Positions 1 to 5,047 of a stretch of 5,047 nt of DNA are shown piece after piece. The position numbers and the translations under genes are program-made. The stretch covers positions 1-5,047 of the forward strand of contig JAEWLQ010000004.1 in assembly GCA_023457495.1 (NCBI GenBank). Reading direction: 5' to 3'. This DNA comes from Pseudomonadota bacterium. Lineage in GTDB: Bacteria > Pseudomonadota > Gammaproteobacteria > Steroidobacterales > Steroidobacteraceae. The notes beneath the pieces are model-generated. The model saw only the letters and a list, made by a program, of their open reading frames with translations. It had not been told where the DNA came from and searched no databases. Numbering within the stretch: position 1 is the first letter of the stretch; each line of letters starts with the position of its first letter.

Positions 1-500
1 GCCGTGGGCCGGGCGGCCGGGGCCGCCGGGCGCGCGGGCTGGCTAACTACCTTGGCGGCCGCGGGCGCCAGTGCGGCCGGTGCCGGCGGCGCCATCGGCT
101 TGCGCAGGAACGCGAGCCGGCGCATGAGATTGGTCGTGGTGGGTGTGACGAATTTCGCCGCGCCCTTGCTGTCGAGGAACTTGGCGTCCGCGATGATCAT
201 CGCGAGGCCGACCAGTTCGTTGAGCGGCGAACGCGCCGGCAGGAAAGCCGCCGCGCGGCCATCGCCGATGTTCTGGTAGATGTAGCTGCGGTCGGGAGCC
301 GCATTCAGGGCCGAAACCGCTTCGAGCACGAGGTTGTGCTCATCGGGACCGAGCGCGCCCTCGTCGAGCCACAACACGTCACCGCGTTCGTCGTGCAGCG
401 AGATCGATTGCAGGCGATTGCCGGAGAGCGCCTGCTTCAGCGCCTCGCCAATGGCGGCCTTCGAATCGCCGGATGAAGTGACACTCGCGCTCGCCTGCAT
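1..500 (-). CDS. Partial protein: small N-terminal domain plus Ala/Pro-rich linker, C-terminus outside window
   Basis: This reading frame is open from an ATG at 500-498 to the left edge with no stop, giving 166 codons of a longer protein. Residues 1-13 are a Ser-rich, probably disordered start. Residues 14-133 look like one compact domain, with a helix near 15-27, a strand-like stretch around DVLWLDEGALGPDEHN (41-56), and a hydrophobic segment LVGLAMIIADAKF (96-108). Residues 134-166 are almost all Ala, Pro and Arg, a typical flexible linker, so at least one more domain should follow. The region around 40-105 resembles from memory the front part of some proteobacterial EAL-domain (cyclic-di-GMP) proteins, but the EAL part is not in the window, so this is only a suggestion. 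GGGGA lies about nine bases before the ATG; AGGA directly abuts it. In-frame GTG codons lie upstream, so the start could be slightly earlier. The gene reads in the same direction as the DUF1993 gene, 246 bases behind it. Codon use is normal for the window. Confidence 0.75.
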   Translation of the reverse strand, partial: MQASASVTSSGDSKAAIGEALKQALSGNRLQSISLHDERGDVLWLDEGALGPDEHNLVLEAVSALNAAPDRSYIYQNIGDGRAAAFLPARSPLNELVGLAMIIADAKFLDSKGAAKFVTPTTTNLMRRLAFLRKPMAPPAPAALAPAAAKVVSQPARPAAPAARPT

Positions 501-666
501 TCCTGAATTTCCCCGGAGCGCGCGCCTCACGAACACAAGACATCTTCACCCGAAAAATCGAGGCGCGAGCTGAGGGCCAAGCGTCGCAAATAGAGGTCAG
601 TCTCGCCGTGACATAGCTCGCGTTACGCGACGCCATTGGCAAACAAACGCCGCGCTTATGTTCAAT

Positions 667-684
667 CACCGCCCGGTGTTTTTT
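667..684 (+). terminator. Weak plus-strand hairpin with T-run
   Basis: CACC (667-670) and GGTG (675-678) can pair around a GCCC loop and are followed directly by six T residues (679-684). This is the shape of a small intrinsic terminator read on the plus strand, but the stem is only four pairs and there is no plus-strand gene upstream for it to serve. Chance is a good explanation. It would matter only if a small plus-strand transcript starts upstream. Confidence 0.15.
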
Positions 685-711
685 GCGCGCTGCGGCGTGA
701 GTCGGAGAGGA

Positions 712-729
712 CCGGCCCGCGAGGGCCGG
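712..729 (-). terminator. GC-rich hairpin behind the DUF1993 gene
   Basis: CCGGCCC (712-718) and GGGCCGG (723-729) form a perfect 7-pair stem around a GCGA loop. Flanking GGA and TCC can add pairs beyond a small bulge. It lies 17 bases past the stop of the minus-strand DUF1993 gene, where a transcription terminator is expected. No clear T-run follows in the minus direction, so it may act as a weak or factor-assisted terminator, or as a 3' end stabiliser. Confidence 0.4.
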
Positions 730-746
730 CCGTCCCCAACGTCAAA

Positions 747-1250
747 CTAGCTGCCGAGGTAGTCCCGCTTGCCGATGTCCACGCCGTTGTGGCGCAGCAG
801 GTTGTATGCGGTGACCTGGTGGAAGAAGAAATTCGGCAGTGCCCAGTGCTGCAGGAACGGCAGACCCTTCATCTCGAGCGTGCGGTCGCGCAGCGGGATC
901 TTGATGTCGCGGGTCTCGCTGCCTTCGAGCGCCGCGGCGGGAACCGTTCCGAGGTAGTCGATCGTCTTTTTCACGCGGGCCAGCAGTTCGTCCATGGTCG
1001 TTTCGTTGTCGTCGAACTTGGGCGGGTCGATGCCCGCCAGGCGCGCCATGGAATTCTTCGCGAAGTCGCTGGCGAGCTGGATCTGCTTCGAGAACGGCAG
1101 CATGTCCGGCGCGAGGCGCTGCGAGGCGAATACGTTCTGGTCGAAGTTGCGCGCCTTCGCGTTGGCGACGCCTTTTTCCATCACGTGCAGCAGTTGGGCG
1201 AGCCCTTTGCGGAACACGTCATGGCTCAGGGCGTACATCGAAATCTTCAT
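747..1250 (-). CDS. DUF1993 family protein (DinB-like fold)
   Basis: This is a complete 167-residue protein that I recognise as DUF1993 (Pfam PF09351), a family related to the DinB/YfiT-like helical-bundle proteins. Family features are the opening MKISMYALSHDVFRKGL (1-17), the RLAPDMLPF stretch (45-53), and the strongly conserved tail from NFFFHQVTAYNLLRHNG (140-156) to GKRDYLG (160-166). The length matches a single-domain member. No signal peptide or membrane segment is seen, so it should be cytoplasmic. Some relatives bind a metal through three histidines; H10, H135, H144 and H154 are candidates here, but no activity is established for the family. The start is well supported: AGGAAAGG on the minus strand (1261-1254) is placed well ahead of ATG 1250. 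It is transcribed away from the LysR regulator gene across a 65-base gap, so that regulator is the first candidate for its control. A GC-rich hairpin follows its stop. Confidence 0.93.
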   Translation of the reverse strand: MKISMYALSHDVFRKGLAQLLHVMEKGVANAKARNFDQNVFASQRLAPDMLPFSKQIQLASDFAKNSMARLAGIDPPKFDDNETTMDELLARVKKTIDYLGTVPAAALEGSETRDIKIPLRDRTLEMKGLPFLQHWALPNFFFHQVTAYNLLRHNGVDIGKRDYLGS

Positions 1251-1283
1251 GGGCCTTTCCTTTCTCGATTCTTTAGTGGAACA

Positions 1284-1317
1284 ATACGTGCACCAACCGT
1301 CTCTTTGGTGCGCATAT
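1284..1317. promoter_or_regulatory. Imperfect palindrome in the divergent promoter region, over the LysR start codon
   Basis: GCACCAA (1290-1296) and TTGGTGC (1305-1311) are a perfect 7-base inverted repeat around an 8-base spacer. Extending outward to ATA (1284-1286) and TAT (1315-1317), 11 of 13 positions per arm pair. It sits in the 65-base gap between the divergent DUF1993 and LysR genes, the usual place for a LysR-family operator, and its right edge covers the first two bases of the LysR ATG. A weak minus-strand promoter candidate uses the left arm: TTGGTG (1296-1291), a 17-base spacer, then AAGAAT (1273-1268), with only four of six matches in the -10, and it would give a very short leader. 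No convincing plus-strand promoter was seen. Confidence 0.5.
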
Positions 1318-2212
1318 GAGTGAATTGTGGTCCGCTGCCCAGCTCGCCGTGTTCGCGCGAGTCGTCGAGCTCAATGGATTCTCCGCCGCGGCCCGCGCCT
1401 ATCGCGTGCCCAAGGTCGCCATCAGCCGCGCCATAGCGGATCTCGAAAAATCCATCGGTGCGCAGCTGCTGAAGCGTACCACCCGAAGAATTTTCCTCAC
1501 TGCGGCAGGTGAGGCCGTGTTGCCCCACGCGCGCGCCATCGGCGACGAGGTCGAGAAGGTACGCCAGCTCACGCTGGAATTCTCGACCCGGCGTACGGGA
1601 CCACTGCGCGTGATCGCCGATCCCACCTACGGGCGGGTGCTGCTCGCGCCGTTGGTGCCGCGTTTCCTGGACAGTTTCCCGGACATCGCGCTCGACGTGG
1701 TGCTCGACGCGGATGAGGCGGGTGAGTGGGACGTCGCGATCCGCGCCGGGGCCAACGACGACCCGAAACTCGGCTCCCGGCTGCTCGGTGCGCCGCCGGC
1801 GGTGCTGTGCGCCACGCCGGCATATCTGCAGAAACATCCCGCCCCGGATCGTCCCGAGGGCCTGCGGGATCATGCGCTTCTGACGCCCACGGCGGACGGC
1901 GCGGAGTACCGCTTCCAGATGACCAAGGCCTCGGCACGCGCCGAGGTGCGCGTGCAGCCGAAACTCGCGGTCGATGACCCGGCGGTGCTGCACAGCGCGA
2001 CGGTCGCGGGGCTCGGCATCGGCTTGCTGCCCGAATTCCTCTGCCGGCAGGGTGTGGCGACGGCCAAGCTGCGTAGGGTGCTGGCCGATTGGCAGGCGCC
2101 TTCGGCCGCGCCACTGTACGCCGTGTTTCCCGCGGGGCTCGAAGGCGACCCCCGCGTGAAGAGCTTCGTGGAATTCGCGGCGGCGAACATCGTTCCCGCC
2201 CTGGCTCATTGA
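1316..2212 (+). CDS. LysR-type transcriptional regulator, CrgA-like
   Basis: A 298-residue LysR-type regulator of normal length. Residues 4-63 form the winged helix-turn-helix; the recognition region is GFSAAARAYRVPKVAISRAI (21-40), followed by the wing with LLKRTTRRIFLTAAGE (51-66) and a linker helix to about 90. Residues 95-292 form the periplasmic-binding-protein-like effector domain, with a closing motif AGLGIGLLPEFL (231-242). The RTTRR wing and the effector-domain style resemble the CrgA/AaeR group, which often responds to small aromatic or electrophilic compounds; the ligand here is unknown. ATG 1316 is the first in-frame ATG after a TAG at 1274-1276 and gives the standard LysR amino terminus, but it lacks a good Shine-Dalgarno: only GGTG (1307-1310) is nearby. 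It heads a co-directional set with the dehydrogenase nine bases downstream and faces the DUF1993 gene, so it probably controls both directions and itself. Confidence 0.95.
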   Translation: MSELWSAAQLAVFARVVELNGFSAAARAYRVPKVAISRAIADLEKSIGAQLLKRTTRRIFLTAAGEAVLPHARAIGDEVEKVRQLTLEFSTRRTGPLRVIADPTYGRVLLAPLVPRFLDSFPDIALDVVLDADEAGEWDVAIRAGANDDPKLGSRLLGAPPAVLCATPAYLQKHPAPDRPEGLRDHALLTPTADGAEYRFQMTKASARAEVRVQPKLAVDDPAVLHSATVAGLGIGLLPEFLCRQGVATAKLRRVLADWQAPSAAPLYAVFPAGLEGDPRVKSFVEFAAANIVPALAH

Positions 2213-2216
2213 GGAA
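2210..2216 (+). promoter_or_regulatory. Ribosome binding site fused to the LysR stop
   Basis: TGAGGAA combines the LysR stop TGA (2210-2212) with a GAGGAA Shine-Dalgarno (2211-2216) five bases before ATG 2222. This fixes the dehydrogenase start and suggests translation is coupled to that of the regulator. Confidence 0.75.
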
Positions 2217-2221
2217 CCCGC

Positions 2222-4036
2222 ATGTATCGCGCACCGGTCAAGGACATCCGGTTTGTATTGGACGAGCTCATCGGCACGGAGCAGATCCGCGCCTGCCCCG
2301 AGTTCGTCGACTATTCGAGCGAGACCAATGAAGCCATCCTGAGCGAGGCGGGCAAGTTCGCCGAGACCGTGCTCGACCCGCTGTGCAAGAGCGGCGATCG
2401 CGAAGGGGCGCAGTGGTCGCCGCATGGCGTGACGATGCCGGCCGGATTTCGCGAGGCGTACCTGCACTTCTGCGAGAGCGGTTGGCCTGCGCTGCGCTCC
2501 AAGGCCGAGTTCGGGGGCCAGAACGTGCCGGCGGTGCTGGGCACCGCCGTGGAGGAACTCTGGGCCTCGTCGAATCTCGCCTTCAAGCTCTGTCCGATGC
2601 TGACGCAGGGCGCGATCGAGGCGATCCAGCACTTCGGCTCGCCGCAGCAGAAGCAGCTCTACCTGCCGCGCATGGTGAGCGGCGAATGGACCGGGACGAT
2701 GAACCTGACCGAGCCGCAGGCCGGCAGCGATCTCGCCCAGGTGCGCACGCGCGCGGTGCCGGCCGGTCCTAACTACCGAATCTACGGTCAGAAGATCTTC
2801 ATCACCTATGGCGAGCACGATCTGACCGAGAACATCGTGCACATGGTGCTGGCGCGCATCGACGGCGCGCCGCCCGGCGTGCGCGGCATCTCGCTGTTCA
2901 TGGTGCCGAAGTTCTGGGTGAACGCCGACGGCACGCCCGGCGCGCGCAACGATCTGAACTGCGCGTCCATCGAGCACAAGCTCGGCATCCATGCGAGTCC
3001 GACCTGCGTGATGATGTACGGCGAAAACGAGGGCGCATTGGGCTTGCTGGTGGGCGAGCCGAACCGCGGCCTCGAATACATGTTCGTCATGATGAACGCG
3101 GCGCGTCTTTCGGTGGGCCTCGAGGGTTACGCGCAGGGCGAACGCGCGTTCCAGCAGGCGGCCGAGTGGGCGCGCACGCGCGTGCAGGGCAAGCCGCCGG
3201 TGCCGATCGCGAAGGTCGCCGGCTCCGCCTCGCTCGGCACGAGCTCGTCACCTGCGCCGATCATCGGTCACCCTGACGTGAAGCGCATGTTGTTAGGCAT
3301 GAAGTCCACCGTCGAAGCGTCGCGCGCCATGGCGCTGTACGCCGCCTACCAGCTCGATCTCGGCGAGGCGCATCCGGACGCGGCCGTACGCGCCGCCGCC
3401 CAGGCGCGCGGCGACTTGCTGATTCCGATCGTCAAAGGCTTCTGCACCGAGGCCGGCATCGAGATCGCGAGCACGGGCATCCAGGTTCACGGCGGCATGG
3501 GATACATCGAGGAGACCGGCGCCGCGCAGACATTGCGCGACGTGCGCATCACCACGATCTACGAGGGCACGACGGGCATCCAGTCGAACGATCTCATCGG
3601 GCGCAAGTTCGGCCGCGATCGCGGCGCCGCGCTCGGCGCTTTCCTCGACGAGATGCACGAGTCGTTGAAAGGTCTCGCGCCGCAACATCCCGATGCGCTA
3701 CGCGTGCGGGATGCGACGCTCGCGGCGGTCGCTCGGTTGCGTGGCGTCGCCGATTCACTGCTGCACTCGCTCAGTGTTTCGCCGGACCGCGCAATGGCGG
3801 TCTCCGTGCCGTTCCTCAAGATTTGCGGGCTCACCATTGGTGGATGGCTCATGGCGCGGGCGGCAACTGTCGCGGCCCAGAAGCTCGCGGCCGGCAACGA
3901 TCGCGAATTCCACGAGGCCAAGATCGCGAGTGCGAACTTCTACGCGGCGCAGATCCTGCCGCAGACACTGGCGCTCGAGCAGGTGATCGCGCAGGGCAGT
4001 GACGCGGTGGTCGGAGCGGACGCCGCACTCATTTGA
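2222..4036 (+). CDS. Acyl-CoA dehydrogenase, long DmdC-like subfamily
   Basis: A complete 604-residue FAD enzyme that should oxidise an acyl-CoA to the trans-2-enoyl-CoA, passing electrons to electron-transfer flavoprotein. Its order is that of the long, roughly 600-residue subfamily that includes 3-methylmercaptopropionyl-CoA dehydrogenase (DmdC): an amino-terminal extension starting MYRAPVKDIRFVLDEL (1-16; PF12418 type), helical N domain (about 38-157), beta middle domain with MNLTEPQAGSD (160-170), helical C domain (about 282-455) with QVHGGMGYIEETGA (421-434), and an extra C-terminal domain (about 467-594; PF12806 type). Glu448 in IYEGTTGIQ is the expected catalytic base. No signal or membrane segment is present. 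Residues about 325-347 form a Ser/Ala/Pro-rich stretch that seems longer than the usual linker before the HPDV motif (350-353). The substrate cannot be decided: DmdC itself is one option, but many relatives act on ordinary fatty acyl-CoAs and no dmd partner genes are in the window. It lies between the LysR and reductase genes in one likely operon. Confidence 0.95.
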   Translation: MYRAPVKDIRFVLDELIGTEQIRACPEFVDYSSETNEAILSEAGKFAETVLDPLCKSGDREGAQWSPHGVTMPAGFREAYLHFCESGWPALRSKAEFGGQNVPAVLGTAVEELWASSNLAFKLCPMLTQGAIEAIQHFGSPQQKQLYLPRMVSGEWTGTMNLTEPQAGSDLAQVRTRAVPAGPNYRIYGQKIFITYGEHDLTENIVHMVLARIDGAPPGVRGISLFMVPKFWVNADGTPGARNDLNCASIEHKLGIHASPTCVMMYGENEGALGLLVGEPNRGLEYMFVMMNAARLSVGLEGYAQGERAFQQAAEWARTRVQGKPPVPIAKVAGSASLGTSSSPAPIIGHPDVKRMLLGMKSTVEASRAMALYAAYQLDLGEAHPDAAVRAAAQARGDLLIPIVKGFCTEAGIEIASTGIQVHGGMGYIEETGAAQTLRDVRITTIYEGTTGIQSNDLIGRKFGRDRGAALGAFLDEMHESLKGLAPQHPDALRVRDATLAAVARLRGVADSLLHSLSVSPDRAMAVSVPFLKICGLTIGGWLMARAATVAAQKLAAGNDREFHEAKIASANFYAAQILPQTLALEQVIAQGSDAVVGADAALI

Positions 4037-4042
4037 GGAGGG
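4035..4042 (+). promoter_or_regulatory. Ribosome binding site that sets the reductase start at 4048
   Basis: GAGGAGGG is a near-ideal Shine-Dalgarno five bases before ATG 4048. It overlaps the dehydrogenase stop TGA (4034-4036). An in-frame TTG at 4033 would start within this site and would place five extra residues ahead of the twin-arginine signal, so the ATG is preferred. Confidence 0.85.
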
Positions 4043-4047
4043 TTGGG

Positions 4048-4119
4048 ATGGATCGCAGGAAATTCCTCGCACTTGGCGTCGCGACCGCGGGCGTCAACAC
4101 CGTGGCCGGCGCCCACGCT
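4048..4119 (+). other. Predicted Tat signal peptide of the aldo/keto reductase
   Basis: The first 24 residues hold Arg3-Arg4 in DRRKFL, matching the R-R-x-F-L core of Tat signals, then a moderately hydrophobic region rich in Ala, Gly, Leu and Val, then AHA at 22-24 as a signal-peptidase site. The n-region is very short (two residues before the arginines), which is common in Tat substrates annotated from genomes. The hydrophobic region is weak, as Tat signals usually are. Confidence 0.7.
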
Positions 4120-5007
4120 ACCGGTCAGGACCACAACCACGACGTGGCGGGATTCAAGGTTCCCTCAGGTCCGTTGCTCACACGCAAGATCCCTTCGACG
4201 GGCGAAGCGGTCCCGGCGATCGGTCTCGGGACCTCCGGGCCGTTCGAAGTCGGCACCGGTGCGGGCGCGCGCGCGCCACTGCGCGACGTGCTGCAGGCGT
4301 TTTTCCTCGGCGGCGCAACACTCATCGACACCTCGCCGATGTATTCGACCGCGGAAACGGTGCTCGGCGACCTGCTGACCCCGGAGCAGCAGGGCCAGGT
4401 GTTCATGGCCACGAAGGTCTGGACGCCCGGATCGGGCGGCCACGGCGAGCAGAAGGGCATCGACCAGATGCAGCGCTCGATGGCGCTGCTCAAGCGCAAG
4501 CGCATCGAGCTCATGCAGGTTCATAACCTCGTCGATCTCGATGCGCACCTGAAGACGCTGCGGCGCCTGAAGGAGGAAGGGCGCATCAAGTACATCGGCG
4601 TCACCCACTACACCACCAGTTCGTATCCCGATCTCATCTCGATCATCGGCCGGGAGAAGATCGACTTCGTGCAGTTCAACTACTCGGCGGCGACGCGGGA
4701 CGCCGAGAAGAAGCTGCTGCCGCTGTGCGCCGAGAAGGGCGTCGCGGTCATCGTCAACCGGGCGTTCGAGGACGGCAACCTGTTCGCGCGCGTCCAGGGC
4801 AAGCCACTGCCACCCTGGGCGGCGGAGTTCGGCGCCCACAGCTGGGCCCAGGTCTTCCTCAAGTTCGTCCTCGCGCACCCCTCCGTGACCTGCGTGATCC
4901 CCGCCACCGGCAAAGTCAAAAATCTCGTCGACAACCTCGGCGCGGCCATCGGCCCGCTGCCCAACCAGAAGCAACGCGCCCAGATCGCCTCCGCCGTCGC
5001 GGCATAG
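4048..5007 (+). CDS. Aldo/keto reductase with twin-arginine signal peptide
   Basis: A 319-residue member of the aldo/keto reductase superfamily (PF00248), which reduces carbonyls with NAD(P)H on a TIM barrel. The classical catalytic tetrad is visible: Asp94 and Tyr99 in IDTSPMY, Lys123 in FMATKVW, and His159 in LMQVHN. Other barrel signatures are RIKYIGVTHY (179-188), DFVQFNYS (206-213) and the C-terminal cofactor-loop motif VIPATGKVKNL (283-293). The amino terminus MDRRKFLALG carries a twin-arginine motif, followed by a short hydrophobic stretch and a possible AHA cleavage site at 22-24; a His/Asp-rich patch DHNHD (28-32) follows. Export to the periplasm is therefore likely, probably folded with cofactor. 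All catalytic residues are intact. The substrate is unknown. The gene follows the dehydrogenase by 11 bases with a strong ribosome binding site, so it is very likely in its operon. The 40 bases after its stop show neither a gene nor a clear terminator. Confidence 0.94.
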   Translation: MDRRKFLALGVATAGVNTVAGAHATGQDHNHDVAGFKVPSGPLLTRKIPSTGEAVPAIGLGTSGPFEVGTGAGARAPLRDVLQAFFLGGATLIDTSPMYSTAETVLGDLLTPEQQGQVFMATKVWTPGSGGHGEQKGIDQMQRSMALLKRKRIELMQVHNLVDLDAHLKTLRRLKEEGRIKYIGVTHYTTSSYPDLISIIGREKIDFVQFNYSAATRDAEKKLLPLCAEKGVAVIVNRAFEDGNLFARVQGKPLPPWAAEFGAHSWAQVFLKFVLAHPSVTCVIPATGKVKNLVDNLGAAIGPLPNQKQRAQIASAVAA

Positions 5008-5047
5008 GCAGGTAGGTGCCGGGTGAGAAAAGACTGAGTTAGCTCGG

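Larger units (their letters stand above)
501..746. promoter_or_regulatory. Intergenic leader region between DUF1993 gene and left-edge gene
   Basis: No credible gene is visible here; the open frames crossing it on either strand are overlaps with shadows of the flanking genes. It should contain the promoter and leader of the left-edge minus-strand gene. I could not find a convincing -35/-10 pair: a TTGCCA box is present on the minus strand near 635-640, but nothing like a -10 lies at a normal distance. A perfect 5-base inverted repeat, TCGCG-TTA-CGCGA, lies at 618-630 and could be a small operator. The part nearest the DUF1993 gene holds a GC-rich hairpin, described separately. Confidence 0.4.

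Noticed and set aside
379..669. A 96-codon minus-strand open frame crossing the intergenic region into the left-edge gene
   Set aside because: It overlaps the left-edge gene in another frame, and its product is Arg/Ala-rich without domain character; the 500-to-1 frame has better composition and a clear domain-linker pattern.
636..1319. A 227-codon plus-strand open frame antisense to the DUF1993 gene
   Set aside because: The minus-strand frame encodes a clear DUF1993 protein with a good ribosome binding site; the plus-strand product has no family features.
1247..2992. A 581-codon open frame on the minus strand, antisense to the LysR and dehydrogenase genes
   Set aside because: Its product is dominated by Arg, His, Ala and Gly with no recognisable domain, as expected for the complement of GC-rich genes, and both sense-strand genes are clear family members.
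2222..4036. Naming the dehydrogenase DmdC
   Set aside because: The domain layout fits the DmdC-like subfamily, but many members act on other acyl-CoAs and no dmdA, dmdB or dmdD neighbours are present.
4033..4047. Earlier TTG start for the reductase, adding five residues
   Set aside because: It would begin inside the GAGGAGGG ribosome binding site that serves ATG 4048, and the ATG gives a normal twin-arginine signal peptide.
4165..4974. A 269-codon minus-strand open frame antisense to the reductase
   Set aside because: The sense strand carries an intact aldo/keto reductase with all catalytic residues; the antisense product is an Arg/Asp/Leu-rich shadow.

Overview
The window comes from a GC-rich bacterium. 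The protein content looks proteobacterial: a CrgA-type LysR regulator, a DUF1993 protein, a roughly 600-residue DmdC-like acyl-CoA dehydrogenase and a twin-arginine aldo/keto reductase. A soil or environmental gammaproteobacterium of the Steroidobacter/xanthomonad type is a reasonable guess, but it rests on family resemblance and not on any marker gene.

Layout. Positions 1-500 hold the amino-terminal 166 codons of a minus-strand gene that runs off the left edge. It has a small globular domain followed by an Ala/Pro-rich linker. Positions 501-746 are non-coding and hold the leader of that gene, a short inverted repeat and a GC-rich hairpin just behind the next gene. Positions 747-1250 (minus) encode a complete DUF1993-family protein. 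A 65-base divergent intergenic region separates it from a plus-strand block of three tightly spaced genes: a LysR-type regulator (1316-2212), a long acyl-CoA dehydrogenase (2222-4036) and a Tat-signal aldo/keto reductase (4048-5007). The last 40 bases show no gene.

How the genes may work together. The three plus-strand genes are separated by only 9 and 11 bases. At both junctions the TGA stop merges into the next Shine-Dalgarno sequence (TGAGGA), so they look like one operon with the regulator first. The regulator faces the DUF1993 gene across a region with an imperfect palindrome (1284-1317) that runs over the regulator's own start codon. This is a likely operator for controlling both directions. 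The dehydrogenase implies oxidation of an acyl-CoA in the cytoplasm. The reductase appears to be exported, so the two enzymes probably do not share a simple two-step pathway. The substrate of neither enzyme can be read from the sequence.

I see no mobile element, CRISPR array, tRNA, rRNA or clearly new multigene system. The points most worth checking are the palindrome over the regulator start, the exported reductase in an acyl-CoA operon, a linker insertion in the dehydrogenase, and the identity of the truncated left-edge gene.
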